A DNA stretch of 64,000 nt from AC-32 sp963821495 (GTDB lineage Bacteria; Actinomycetota; Thermoleophilia; Gaiellales; Gaiellaceae): NCBI GenBank assembly GCA_963821495.1, contig CAWGEA010000001.1:62001-126000 (forward strand), in the 5' to 3' direction. Below are positions 23,263-33,579 of this stretch, one piece after another (the stretch's first letter is position 1; every line of letters begins with the position of its first letter). The translations under genes and the position numbers were made by a program. The notes under the pieces were generated by a model. It saw only the letters and a program-made list of their open reading frames with translations. It was not told the origin of the DNA and ran no database searches.

Positions 23263-25368
23263 GTGGCAGACGCAAAGACAGTTGTGGATTCCCGAACGCG
23301 TATCGGGCTCGAGAACGTCCGCAACATCGGGATCATGGCCCACATCGACGCGGGCAAGACCACGACGACCGAGCGGATCCTCTACTACACCGGGCGCACC
23401 CACAAGATGGGCGAGGTCCACGAGGGTGCCGCGGTGATGGACTGGATGGCGCAGGAGCAGGAGCGCGGGATCACGATCACCTCTGCTGCGACAACCGCCG
23501 AGTGGCGCGATTTTCGTATCAACATCATCGATACGCCCGGGCACGTGGACTTCACGGTCGAGGTGGAGCGCAGCCTCCGCGTCCTCGACGGCGCGATCGC
23601 CGTCTTCGACTCGGTCGCCGGCGTCGAGCCGCAGTCCGAGACGGTCTGGCGGCAGGCCGACCACTACCGCGTGCCACGCATCGCCTTCATCAACAAGATG
23701 GACCGCACCGGCGCGGACTTCTTCGCCGCCGTGCAGTCGATGGTCGATCGCCTCGGCGCTCGCCCAGTTCCGGTGCAGCTGCCGCTCGGCCAGGAGGAGC
23801 ACTTCCGCGGCGTGGTCGACCTCGTCGAGATGCGCGCGATCGCCTGGGAGGACGACCTCGGAACGAAGATGGACGTGATCGAGATCCCGGCCGAGCTGCT
23901 CGAGCAGGCCCGGGAGTACCACCACCAGCTGATCGACGCGGTCGCCGACCACGACGACGAGCTGATGGAGACCTACCTCCTCGACGAGGAGTCGGTCACG
24001 CCGGAGATGCTGAAGCGCGCTCTACGTGCGGCGACGCTCGACATCACCGTCACGCCGGTGCTGGCGGGCTCCGCGTTCAAGAACAAGGGCATCCAGCCGC
24101 TGCTCGATGCCGTCATCGACTACCTGCCGAGCCCCCTCGAGGTCCCGCCGATCCATGGGATCGACCCGCGCACCGAGCACGAGCTCTCACGCCGCCCGGC
24201 CCTCGACGAGCCCTTCTCGGCGCTGGTCTTCAAGGTCATGTCCGATCCGTACGTCGGCAAGCTGACGTACTTCCGCGTCTACTCCGGCCAGCTGAAGGCC
24301 GGTGACCGCGTGCTGAACACGAGCACAGGCAAGGCGGAGCGCATCGGCCGCATCCTGCAGATGCACGCGAACCACCGCGAGGAGCGCGAGATGATCGGGG
24401 CGGGCGAGATCGCGGCAGGCGTCGGGATCAAGAACTCGACCACGGGCGACACGCTGGCGATCGACACGGCGCCGATCGTGCTGGAGTCGATGGACTTCCC
24501 CGAGCCGGTGATCGCCGTCGCGATCGAGCCGAAGACGAAGGCCGACCAGGACAAGCTCGGCGCCGGCCTGCAGCGCCTCGCCGAGGAGGACCCGACCTTC
24601 CGCGTGCGGACGGACGACGAGACGGGTCAGACGCTGATCTCGGGGATGGGCGAGCTCCACCTCGAGATCATCGTCGACCGCCTGTTGCGCGAGTTCTCGG
24701 TCGACGCCAACGTAGGCCGGCCGCAGGTCGCCTACCGCGAGACCTTCGGGCGGCCGGTCCAGAAGATCGAGGGCAAGTTCGTGCGCCAGACCGGCGGCCG
24801 CGGGCAGTACGGCCACGCCGTGATCGACGCGAGCCCGACCGAGCCCGGCGAGGGGTACGAGTTCGTCGACAAGATCGTCGGCGGCAAGATCCCGCGCGAG
24901 TACATCGGCCCGGTCGACCTCGGCATCCAGGAGGCGATGGAGTCCGGCGTCCTGGCGGGCTACCCGGTCGTCGACGTCCGGATCGAGCTGATCGACGGCT
25001 CCTTCCACGACGTCGACTCGAGCGAGATGGCCTTCAAGGTCGCCGGCTCGATGGCCTTCAAGGAGGCCATGAAGCGCTCGAAGCCGAAGCTGCTGGAGCC
25101 GGTGATGGCCGTCGAGGTCGTCACCCCCGAGGACTACCTCGGCGACGTGATGGGCGATCTCAACTCTCGCCGAGGGCGCGTCGAGGGCCTGGAGCCGCGC
25201 GGCAACGCGCAGGCGATCCGGGCGCACGTGCCGCTGGCGACCATGTTCGGATACGCGACCGACCTGCGCTCGACGACGCAGGGCCGGGCCACGTTCACCA
25301 TGCAGTTCGATCGCTACGAGGAAGTGCCTCAGTCGATCGCAGGCGAGCTCGTCGACTCGCAGAGCTAA
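23263..25368 (+). CDS. fusA: Elongation factor G
   Basis: A 701-residue translocation GTPase. G1 AHIDAGKTTTTER, G3 DTPGHVDF and G4 NKMD motifs are intact; domain IV contains QTGGRGQYGHAV. The GTG start, five bases after rpsG, gives VADAKTVVDSRTRIGLENVR; a longer in-frame ORF extends back through rpsG and is not used. Confidence 0.97.
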   Translation: MADAKTVVDSRTRIGLENVRNIGIMAHIDAGKTTTTERILYYTGRTHKMGEVHEGAAVMDWMAQEQERGITITSAATTAEWRDFRINIIDTPGHVDFTVEVERSLRVLDGAIAVFDSVAGVEPQSETVWRQADHYRVPRIAFINKMDRTGADFFAAVQSMVDRLGARPVPVQLPLGQEEHFRGVVDLVEMRAIAWEDDLGTKMDVIEIPAELLEQAREYHHQLIDAVADHDDELMETYLLDEESVTPEMLKRALRAATLDITVTPVLAGSAFKNKGIQPLLDAVIDYLPSPLEVPPIHGIDPRTEHELSRRPALDEPFSALVFKVMSDPYVGKLTYFRVYSGQLKAGDRVLNTSTGKAERIGRILQMHANHREEREMIGAGEIAAGVGIKNSTTGDTLAIDTAPIVLESMDFPEPVIAVAIEPKTKADQDKLGAGLQRLAEEDPTFRVRTDDETGQTLISGMGELHLEIIVDRLLREFSVDANVGRPQVAYRETFGRPVQKIEGKFVRQTGGRGQYGHAVIDASPTEPGEGYEFVDKIVGGKIPREYIGPVDLGIQEAMESGVLAGYPVVDVRIELIDGSFHDVDSSEMAFKVAGSMAFKEAMKRSKPKLLEPVMAVEVVTPEDYLGDVMGDLNSRRGRVEGLEPRGNAQAIRAHVPLATMFGYATDLRSTTQGRATFTMQFDRYEEVPQSIAGELVDSQS

Positions 25369-25385
25369 CGGGAGGAAAGGTAGGA

Positions 25386-26576
<1,191 letters not shown>

Positions 26577-26633
26577 GCGCTACGCGCCCTGAAATGACGA
26601 CGACCCACCGGGAAAAGGACAGGTAGACGCGAG

Positions 26634-26942
26634 ATGCCCCAAAGCAAGATCCGCATCCGCCTCAAGGGCTACGACCACCAGCAGCTCGACAAGTCGGCGA
26701 GCCAGATCGTGGAGACGGCCCAGCGCACCGGCGCGACGATCACCGGGCCAGTGCCCCTGCCCACCGAGAAGAACGTCTACTGCGTGATCCGCAGCCCGTT
26801 CAAGGACAAGGACTCGCGCGAGCACTTCGAGGTGCGCACGCACAAGCGCCTGATCGACATCCACTCGCCGACCCCGAAGACGGTCGACTCGCTGATGCGA
26901 CTCGACCTCCCGGCCGGCGTCGACATCGAGATCAAGCTGTGA
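26634..26942 (+). CDS. rpsJ: Small ribosomal subunit protein uS10 (also NusE)
   Basis: A 102-residue S10; SKIRIRLKGYDHQQLD and HSPTPKTVDSLMRLDLPAGVD regions are typical. It acts in the 30S head and in transcription antitermination with NusB and NusG. It opens the S10 cluster 57 bases after tuf without an obvious promoter, so it may be read from the rpsL promoter. Confidence 0.97.
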   Translation: MPQSKIRIRLKGYDHQQLDKSASQIVETAQRTGATITGPVPLPTEKNVYCVIRSPFKDKDSREHFEVRTHKRLIDIHSPTPKTVDSLMRLDLPAGVDIEIKL

Positions 26943-27565
26943 AGGGCATCGTCGGCAAGAAGCTCGGCATGACGCAGCTCTTCGACCCGGAGACGGGCGA
27001 GGTGACGCCGGTGACGGTGATCGAGGCCGGCCCATGCCCGATCGTCCGCGTGAAGACCGTGGACTCGGACGGCTACGAGGCAGTCCAGCTCGCGTTCGAC
27101 GCGGTTGCAGAGCGCAAGGTGACCAAGCCGCGCCTGGGCCAGCTCGGCCAGGCCGGGCCGCATCGCAAGATCGTGGAGTTCCGCGGCACGACCGAGCTCA
27201 CCGCAGGCGAGAACGTGACCGTCGAGACCTTCGAGCCCGGCGACCGGATCAAGGTCTCCGGGATCGGGATCGGCAAGGGCTTCGCCGGCACCATCAAGCG
27301 CCACAACTTCTCCCGCGGCCCGGTAACGCACGGCTCGCACAACATCCGCAAGCCGGGCTCGATCGGCGCCTCGGCCACGCCCTCGCGCGTGTTCAAGGGC
27401 GTGCGCATGGCGGGCCGCATGGGCGGCAAGCGCGTCACGCAGGTCGGGCTGACCGTGCACGAGATCGACCCGCAGCGGAACCTGCTGCTCGTCAAGGGCG
27501 CGGTGCCAGGGCCGAAGAACGGCTACGTCGAGGTCAGGGAGGACGGCGGTCGTGGCCGCGCCTAA
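26939..27565 (+). CDS. rplC: Large ribosomal subunit protein uL3
   Basis: A 208-residue L3 starting KGIVGKKLGMTQLFD at GTG within the rpsJ stop (GTGA). KGFAGTIKRHNFSRGPVTHG is the loop reaching toward the peptidyl transferase centre. It overlaps rplD by 14 bases. Confidence 0.97.
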   Translation: MKGIVGKKLGMTQLFDPETGEVTPVTVIEAGPCPIVRVKTVDSDGYEAVQLAFDAVAERKVTKPRLGQLGQAGPHRKIVEFRGTTELTAGENVTVETFEPGDRIKVSGIGIGKGFAGTIKRHNFSRGPVTHGSHNIRKPGSIGASATPSRVFKGVRMAGRMGGKRVTQVGLTVHEIDPQRNLLLVKGAVPGPKNGYVEVREDGGRGRA

Positions 27566-28169
27566 GGCACCGGTCGTCGGCTCCGCGAAGACCCTCTCGC
27601 TCGAGGAGGGCGTCTTCGGCGTCGAGATCAAGGCGCATCTCGTGCACGAGACGGTGCGGGCGGAGCAGAACGACGCTCGAGCCGGGACGCGCGGCGGCAA
27701 GAGCCGCGGCCTGGTGGCCGGCGGCCGCGCGAAGCCGTGGCGCCAGAAGGGCACCGGCCGTGCGCGCGCAGGCACGACCCGCGCGCCGCACTGGACGGGC
27801 GGCGGGATGGCCTTCCCGCCGAACAACCGCAACTTCGCCTCGAAGGTCAACCGCAAGGCGCGCAAGGCTGCGCTCCGCAGCGCGCTCTCGGCGCATGCCC
27901 AGGGCGGCACGCTCGGCGTGCTCGACGCTTCGGGCTTCGACGTGCCCTCGACGAAGGCGGCCGTCGAGCTGCTGGGCTCGTGGGACAAGGAGCGACCGCT
28001 GCTCGTCGTCGTGCAGCCCGAGGAGGAGGCGCTGATCAAGTCGTTCCGCAACCTCGAGCGCGTCGCCGTGACCGTGCCGACCGAGCTCGAGGTGCAGCAG
28101 GTCGTCTGGGCGCGCTCGCTGCTCGTCAGCGAGGGCGCCCTCGAGCTGGTGCAGGGGAGGGCGCAGTGA
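27552..28169 (+). CDS. rplD: Large ribosomal subunit protein uL4
   Basis: A 205-residue L4. The RNA-binding loop around GGRAKPWRQKGTGRARAGTT, which lines the peptide exit tunnel, is conserved. GTG start inside the end of rplC. L4 is the usual autogenous regulator of S10 operons in some bacteria, but no leader of that kind was seen here. Confidence 0.96.
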   Translation: MAAPKAPVVGSAKTLSLEEGVFGVEIKAHLVHETVRAEQNDARAGTRGGKSRGLVAGGRAKPWRQKGTGRARAGTTRAPHWTGGGMAFPPNNRNFASKVNRKARKAALRSALSAHAQGGTLGVLDASGFDVPSTKAAVELLGSWDKERPLLVVVQPEEEALIKSFRNLERVAVTVPTELEVQQVVWARSLLVSEGALELVQGRAQ

Positions 28170-28461
28170 GCCTGCACCCCAACCAGGTTCTGCTCGCTCC
28201 GGTCGTCTCGGAGAAGAGCTACGAGCTGATCGAGCAGCGCAAGTACGCCTTCCGCGTCCATCCCGACGCGCACAAGACGCAGATCCGCCAGGCCGTGGAG
28301 GAGCTGTTCGAGGTCCACGTCCAGGCCGTCAACGTCCTCAAGGTGCAGCCCAAGCCGAAGCGCCGCGGCATGATCCGCGGCCGGAAGCCGGGCTGGAAGA
28401 AGGCCATCGTGCAGCTGCGCGAGGGCGAGTCGATCGAGATCTTCGAGGGGGCCCAGGCCTG

Positions 28462-28462
<1 letters not shown>
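28166..28462 (+). CDS. rplW: Large ribosomal subunit protein uL23
   Basis: A 98-residue L23 starting at GTG overlapping the rplD stop (GTGA). VLLAPVVSEKSYELIEQRKYAF and KPKRRGMIRGRKPGWKKA are characteristic. It forms the docking site for SRP and trigger factor at the tunnel exit. Confidence 0.96.
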
Positions 28463-29304
<842 letters not shown>

Positions 29305-29383
29305 CACACAACCCGTGCAGACTCCGGCCTTTGGCCTCCGCTGCATGCGCCGTCTCTCCGTGCGGGAACGAAGGGGCGACGAT

Positions 29384-29665
29384 TTGAGTAGGTCGAGTAA
29401 GAAGGGGCCGTTCGTGGAGGAGCGCCTGCTGGCGCGCATCAGCGCGATGAACGACTCCGGGTCGAAGCAGATGATCCGGACCTGGTCGCGCTCCTCGACG
29501 ATCTTTCCGGAGATGGTCGGGCACACGATCGCGGTGCACGACGGCCGCAAGCACGTTCCCGTCTTCGTCACCGAGCAGATGGTCGGCCACAAGCTGGGCG
29601 AGTTCGCGCCCACGCGCACCTTCCGTGGCCACTCCGGCGACCGCAAGGCCGAGGTGAAGCGCTAG
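29384..29665 (+). CDS. rpsS: Small ribosomal subunit protein uS19
   Basis: A 93-residue S19 starting at TTG 29384 (LSRSSKKGPFVEERLL) with AAGGGG eight bases upstream. The 79-base gap after rplB is unusually long for this cluster. Core MIRTWSRSSTIFPEMVGHTI and HKLGEFAPTRTFRGH are conserved. Confidence 0.95.
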   Translation: MSRSSKKGPFVEERLLARISAMNDSGSKQMIRTWSRSSTIFPEMVGHTIAVHDGRKHVPVFVTEQMVGHKLGEFAPTRTFRGHSGDRKAEVKR

Positions 29666-30147
29666 TGGAGACCGTCGAGCGCCAGGAGGTCCAGGCCGTG
29701 GCCAAGTGGGTGCGCATGTCGCCCCGCAAGGCGCGGCTCGTCGTGGACCACATCCGCGGCCGCTCGGTTCCCGAGGCCCGCACCGTGCTCGCGTTCACGC
29801 AGCGCGCGGCGGCGCGCGAGATCGAGAAGGTGCTGAGCTCGGCCGTCGCCAACGCGGAGGCGAACCACGACCTCGTCGGCGACGAGCTTTTCGTCTCGGC
29901 GGTGTTCGTCGACGAAGGGCCGGTGCTGAAGCGCTGGCGCGCCCGCGCGCGCGGGCGCGCCGCCCGGATCCACAAGCCGACCTGCCACATCACGGTCCGG
30001 CTCACTCCGGTTGAACGTACGCCCGAGCCTGTGCCGAAGGCCGAGGAGCCGAAGGAAGAGCCGAAGGCAGAGGAGCCTGAGAAGAAGCCTGCGCCGAAGA
30101 AGAAGGCGCCGGCCAAGCGGAAGAAGACTGAGGAGGCGGAGGCCTAG
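29665..30147 (+). CDS. rplV: Large ribosomal subunit protein uL22 with charged C-terminal tail
   Basis: A 160-residue L22 (usual ~115). The core (KWVRMSPRKARLVVDHIRG; RARGRAARIHKPTCHITV) is complete; the last ~45 residues are a Lys/Glu/Pro tail (PKAEEPKEEPKAEEPEKKP) not needed for the fold. GTG overlaps the rpsS TAG. Confidence 0.94.
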   Translation: METVERQEVQAVAKWVRMSPRKARLVVDHIRGRSVPEARTVLAFTQRAAAREIEKVLSSAVANAEANHDLVGDELFVSAVFVDEGPVLKRWRARARGRAARIHKPTCHITVRLTPVERTPEPVPKAEEPKEEPKAEEPEKKPAPKKKAPAKRKKTEEAEA

Positions 30148-31164
30148 ATGGGCCAGAAGATCCATCCCGGCGGCCTGCGGGTCGGCGTCATCCACGACTG
30201 GAAGTCGAACTGGTACACGGGGACGAAGGAGTTTTCGGCGTTCCTGCTCGAGGACATCAAGATCCGCGAGCACATCTACGGCAAGCTCGAACACGCGGGG
30301 CTGTCCGACATCCTGATCCGAAAGGACGCCCAGCGGATCACGATCGACATCTACACGGCCCGGCCCGGGATCGTGATCGGCAAGTCCGGAGTCGAGGTGG
30401 ACGCGCTCCGCAAGGAGATCCACGGCATGACCAACAAGGCCGTCCACATCAACATCAACGAGATCAAGCGGCCCGAGCTCGACGCCAAGCTCGTCGCGCA
30501 GTCGATCGCCGAGCAGCTCCAGAACCGCGTCAGCTTCCGCCGCGCGATGAAGCGCTCGCTCGCCTCCGCGATCCGCTCGGGCGCGCAGGGCGTGAAGGTG
30601 CAGTGCGGCGGCCGCCTGGCCGGCACCGAGATGAGCCGCTCCGAGAGCTACTCCGAGGGCCGGGTGCCGCTGCACACGATCCGCGCCGACATCGACTACG
30701 GCTTCGCCGAGGCGAAGACGACCTACGGCCGCATCGGCGTGAAGGTCTGGATCAACAAGGGCGAGATCATGCCGGAGGGCTACGAGGGGGTCACGCAGCG
30801 CGACTCGCGCCTCGGCGACCAGGACCAGGCGCGCCGCCGCGGCGGCACCGCCGAGGGCCTCGGCGCCTCGCGCGAGGGCGGCCGCGGGCGCGGTCCCGAC
30901 CGCGAGGGCCTCGGCCCGGTGCGCCAGCGCCGCAAGGGCGGTCCCGGCGGCCCGCGGCGGCCCGGAGGCGGGCGTGGACGTGCTCGCAGCCAGGAGACGA
31001 CCGAGCGGGCTCCCGCGCAGGACAAGCCTCCTGTCGAGCAGCAGCCGCCGGTGGAGCCGGAGGCCACCGAGCCTCAGGCAGCACCCGAGACGCCCGCGGA
31101 GGCTCCGCAGGCCGAGCAGCCCAAGCAGGCCGACCAGACCGAGAAGGGCGAGGGCGAGAGCTAG
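30148..31164 (+). CDS. rpsC: Small ribosomal subunit protein uS3 with long C-terminal extension
   Basis: A 338-residue S3 (usual 210-275). N-terminal KH domain (RPGIVIGKSGVEVDALRKEI) and C-terminal domain (VQCGGRLAGTEMSRSE; YGRIGVKVWINKGE) are normal. After about residue 215 comes a Gly/Arg-rich stretch and then a Pro/Glu/Gln-rich tail of about 60 residues. It forms the mRNA entry site; the tail may be flexible on the surface. Confidence 0.95.
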   Translation: MGQKIHPGGLRVGVIHDWKSNWYTGTKEFSAFLLEDIKIREHIYGKLEHAGLSDILIRKDAQRITIDIYTARPGIVIGKSGVEVDALRKEIHGMTNKAVHININEIKRPELDAKLVAQSIAEQLQNRVSFRRAMKRSLASAIRSGAQGVKVQCGGRLAGTEMSRSESYSEGRVPLHTIRADIDYGFAEAKTTYGRIGVKVWINKGEIMPEGYEGVTQRDSRLGDQDQARRRGGTAEGLGASREGGRGRGPDREGLGPVRQRRKGGPGGPRRPGGGRGRARSQETTERAPAQDKPPVEQQPPVEPEATEPQAAPETPAEAPQAEQPKQADQTEKGEGES

Positions 31165-31590
31165 ATGCTGCTTCCGAAGAAGACCAAGTACCGCAAGTAC
31201 CAGCGAGGCCGGCGGCGCGGGGTCTCGAAGGGCCAGACGAGCGTGCAGGCCGGCGACTACGGCCTGAAGGCGCTCGAGGCCGGCTGGGTGACGAACCGGC
31301 AGATCGAGGCGGCCCGCATCGCCATGACGCGCAAGATCCGCCGCGGGGGGAAGGTCTGGATCAACGTCTTCCCGGACAAGCCGGTCACGCAGAAGCCCGC
31401 CGAGACTCGCATGGGCTCGGGCAAGGGCGCGCCCGAGCACTGGGTCGCGGTCGTCAAGCCCGGCCGCGTGATGTTCGAGCTGGCCGGCGTCGACGCGCCG
31501 CTGGCGAAGGAGGCGCTCCGGCTCGCGGGCCGCAAGCTCCCGATCAAGACGAAGGTCGTGACGAGGGAGGCGGATCTGTTTGCGAGCTAG
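31165..31590 (+). CDS. rplP: Large ribosomal subunit protein uL16
   Basis: A 141-residue L16 of normal length; KTKYRKYQRGRRRGVSKG and TRMGSGKGAPEHWVAVVKPG are typical. It directly follows rpsC and overlaps rpmC by 11 bases. Confidence 0.97.
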   Translation: MLLPKKTKYRKYQRGRRRGVSKGQTSVQAGDYGLKALEAGWVTNRQIEAARIAMTRKIRRGGKVWINVFPDKPVTQKPAETRMGSGKGAPEHWVAVVKPGRVMFELAGVDAPLAKEALRLAGRKLPIKTKVVTREADLFAS

Positions 31591-31792
31591 AGAGCTGCGC
31601 GACCTGACCGACGAGGAGCTGGACAACCGGCTTGCCGATACGCGGCAGGAGCTGTTCAACCTGCGCTTCCAGTCCGCGACGGGGGCGCTCGAGAACCCCG
31701 CGCGTCTGAAGCTCGCGAAGCGCGAGATCGCCCGCATTTTGACCGTCCGCAACGAGCGTGAGGCAGGACTGATCAGAGAGACCAATGGCTGA
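31580..31792 (+). CDS. rpmC: Large ribosomal subunit protein uL29
   Basis: A 70-residue two-helix L29 (ELRDLTDEELDNRLADTRQE; LFNLRFQSATGALENPARL). TTG start inside rplP; its end overlaps rpsQ by eight bases. Confidence 0.95.
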   Translation: MRARELRDLTDEELDNRLADTRQELFNLRFQSATGALENPARLKLAKREIARILTVRNEREAGLIRETNG

Positions 31793-32570
31793 CGAGAAGA
31801 AGACAAAGAAGAAGGACGCAGAGGCCGCCGAGGCCACTCCCGAGGGAACCGCGCCGGAGGCAGAGGTGCCGGAGGCAAAGGCCCCTGCCGAGGAAACGCC
31901 CGTGGCCGAGGAGCCCGTGGCCGAAGAGCCCGAGACGGCAGTCGAGGAGCCTGCAGCGGAGGAGCCGGTAGCCGAGGAGCCCGAGCCGGCAGCCGAGGCG
32001 GAAGAGCCTGCGGTCGAGGAGCCCGTGGCCGAGGAGCCTGTGGCCGACGAGCCCGAGACGGTAGCCGAGGAGCCTGTGGTCGAGGAGCCCGAGCCGGCAG
32101 CCGAGGAGCCTGCAGCGGAGGAGCCCGCGGCCGAGGAGCCCGCGGCCGCAGAGCCGGCCGACAAGGTCGAGGCGGAGGTCGACGCACCCCCCGCTCAGTC
32201 GACGGCGAAGCCGAAGCGCAAGCGCTTGCCGCGCTCGCAGCGCCACCAGCACTCGAAGCCGAAGCGCGAGCGCCCTGCCGCGCGGAGGCCCATCGTGCGA
32301 CTGCCCAAGCCCGAGCACGCCCGGGGCCGGCGTCAGGAGCGTCGCGGCGTCGTCGTCTCGAGCGCGATGGACAAGACGATCGTGGTCAAGGTCGACACGG
32401 TGAAGGCGCACCCGAAGTACAAGAAGGTCGTCCGCCGCTCGACGAAGTTCCATGCGCACGACGAGCAGAACACGGCCAAGGTCGGCGACCTCGTTCGCAT
32501 CGTCGAGACGCGGCCGCTGAGCAAGACCAAGAACTGGCGCCTCGCCGAGGTGCTCGAGGAGGCGAAGTGA
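31785..32570 (+). CDS. rpsQ: Small ribosomal subunit protein uS17 with ~170-residue acidic repetitive N-terminal extension
   Basis: The ORF encodes 261 residues, while S17 is normally 80-95. Residues ~171-261 are a complete S17 (RRGVVVSSAMDKTIVVKVDT; TKFHAHDEQNTAKVGDLV). Residues 1-~130 are EEP/AEE repeats rich in Glu, Ala, Pro and Val, followed by a basic linker (KPKRKRLPRSQRHQHSKPKR). An in-frame GTG at 32295 with GGAGG six bases upstream (32284-32288) would give a standard 91-residue S17, so two products or an internal start are possible. The extended start overlaps rpmC by eight bases, which argues that the long frame is translated too. Confidence 0.85.
   Translation: MADEKKTKKKDAEAAEATPEGTAPEAEVPEAKAPAEETPVAEEPVAEEPETAVEEPAAEEPVAEEPEPAAEAEEPAVEEPVAEEPVADEPETVAEEPVVEEPEPAAEEPAAEEPAAEEPAAAEPADKVEAEVDAPPAQSTAKPKRKRLPRSQRHQHSKPKRERPAARRPIVRLPKPEHARGRRQERRGVVVSSAMDKTIVVKVDTVKAHPKYKKVVRRSTKFHAHDEQNTAKVGDLVRIVETRPLSKTKNWRLAEVLEEAK
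31900..32163 (+). repeat. Degenerate tandem repeat coding the S17 acidic extension
   Basis: Repeats of a 12-15-base unit close to GCCGAGGAGCCC, with longer sub-blocks repeated once (for example GAGCCCGAGACGG at about 31929 and 32053). The repeats keep the reading frame and encode (V/A)AEEP units, which suggests growth by slippage or unequal exchange. Confidence 0.8.
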
Positions 32571-32935
32571 TCCAGCAGGAATCGCGACTGCGCGTCGCCG
32601 ACAACACGGGCGCGCGCGAGATCCTCTGCATCCGCGTCAAGGGCGGCTCGAAGCGCCGCTACGCCCGCGTGGGCGACGTGATCACGGCCACCGTCAAGAC
32701 CGCGAGCCCGCAGGGCGCCGTGAAGAAGGGCGAGGTCGTGCAGGCGGTCGTGGTCCGGACGCGCAAGCCGTTCGGCCGCAACGACGGCACCTCGATCGCG
32801 TTCGACGAGAACGCGGCGGTGTTGATCGACGCCGCCCGCAACCCACGCGGCACCCGGATTTTTGGTCCGGTCGCGCGTGAATTGCGCGAGAAGAACTTCA
32901 TGAAGATCGTCTCACTCGCCCCGGAGGTCTTGTGA
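32567..32935 (+). CDS. rplN: Large ribosomal subunit protein uL14
   Basis: A 122-residue L14 starting at GTG overlapping the rpsQ stop ([20 protein letters not shown]). The C-terminus ([20 protein letters not shown] then PEVL) is canonical. Its last ~70 bases are duplicated downstream at 33040-33111. Confidence 0.97.
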
Positions 32936-33111
32936 TGGCGCGCGCAATTCGCCAAGGCCAGTTCATCGCAAGCCGGGTCAAGACGGCCACGGCGGCGAAG
33001 CCGCCACGGCCTCTGAACGGCATCGCAAGCGATGCCTCAGGTCCGGTCGCGCGCGAGCTGCGGGAGAAGAACTTCATGAAGATCGTCTCGCTCGCCCCGG
33101 AGGTCCTCTGA
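32935..33111 (+). CDS. 58-aa ORF ending in a copy of the L14 C-terminus (partial rplN duplication)
   Basis: ATG 32935 overlaps the rplN TGA and the ORF runs in frame to a TGA at 33109-33111 that overlaps the rplX ATG. The last 24 residues ([20 protein letters not shown] then PEVL) repeat the end of L14 almost exactly, while the first 34 ([20 protein letters not shown]...) are unrelated and include palindromic DNA. Both junctions copy the TGATGGC coupling context. It may be translated simply because it keeps coupling between rplN and rplX; a function for the peptide is unknown. Confidence 0.6.
33018..33039 (-). repeat. Dispersed palindromic repeat, copy 3 (inverted, inside the 58-aa ORF)
   Basis: Read on the minus strand this is TGAGGCATCGCTTGCGATGC plus CG, differing by one base from the copy at 33480. 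The segment is self-complementary (GGCATCGC/GCGATGCC). Just upstream lies a second imperfect palindrome (GGCCACGGCGGC-GAA-GCCGCCACGGCC, 32984-33010). Confidence 0.5.
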
Positions 33112-33482
33112 TGGCCCACAAGATGCGCGTCAAGAAGGGCGACCTCGTCCACATGCTCTCGGGCAAGGACCGCGGCAAGCAGGGTCGCGTGCTCGAGGCG
33201 CGCCCGCGCGAGCAGCGCGTCGTCGTCGAGAACCTGAACGTCGTCAAGCGGCACACGCGCCCGCGCCCGATGCGCGATGCGAACCGGATGGGCGGCGCGG
33301 CGATGATTCCCGGCGGCGTGATCGAGAAGTCCGCACCGGTGCCGGTCGCCAACGTGATGCTCGTCTGCCCGACGTGCAACCGCCCGACCCGCATCGGGAT
33401 GCGGATGAAGGACGTCAAGGGCCGCGAGGTCCCCGTGCGCGTGTGCAAGCGCGCCGACTGCGGCGAGGAGATCGATAAGTGA
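33111..33482 (+). CDS. rplX: Large ribosomal subunit protein uL24
   Basis: A 123-residue L24. N-terminal KOW motif (VKKGDLVHMLSGKDRGKQGR) and VVENLNVVKRHTRPR are typical. The C-terminal part has CPTC and a later CKRADC, a zinc-ribbon-like set found in some L24 proteins. ATG overlaps the stop of the 58-aa ORF. Confidence 0.95.
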   Translation: MAHKMRVKKGDLVHMLSGKDRGKQGRVLEARPREQRVVVENLNVVKRHTRPRPMRDANRMGGAAMIPGGVIEKSAPVPVANVMLVCPTCNRPTRIGMRMKDVKGREVPVRVCKRADCGEEIDK

Positions 33483-33545
33483 GGCGTCGCTTGCGATGCC
33501 GTCCTCAGGACGCACGGGCCTTGCCCGGGCGTCCGTCTGAGACGA
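33480..33545 (+). repeat. Dispersed palindromic repeat, copy 1 (rplX-rplE gap)
   Basis: Begins with the rplX stop codon: TGAGGCGTCGCTTGCGATGC, then a strong hairpin GGACGCACGGGC-CTT-GCCCGGGCGTCC (33508-33534). The same opening and a related GGCC-TGCCCG core occur after the aminopeptidase gene at 40712. The rest of the 97-base gap carries AAGGAG for rplE. Confidence 0.6.
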
Positions 33546-33579
33546 CCAGCCGACACGCTGAACGTAAGGAGATCCACCG

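Noticed and set aside
26577..26640. CGCTACGCGCC after tuf recurs after rpsD (42634)
   Set aside because: Only ~11-14 bases match in a GC-rich background; no structure or wider similarity supports a repeat family.
32984..33010. GGCCACGGCGGC-GAA-GCCGCCACGGCC as an intrinsic terminator inside the rplN-rplX gap
   Set aside because: It has two mismatches, no T tract and lies within an open frame in an essential operon that must be read through.
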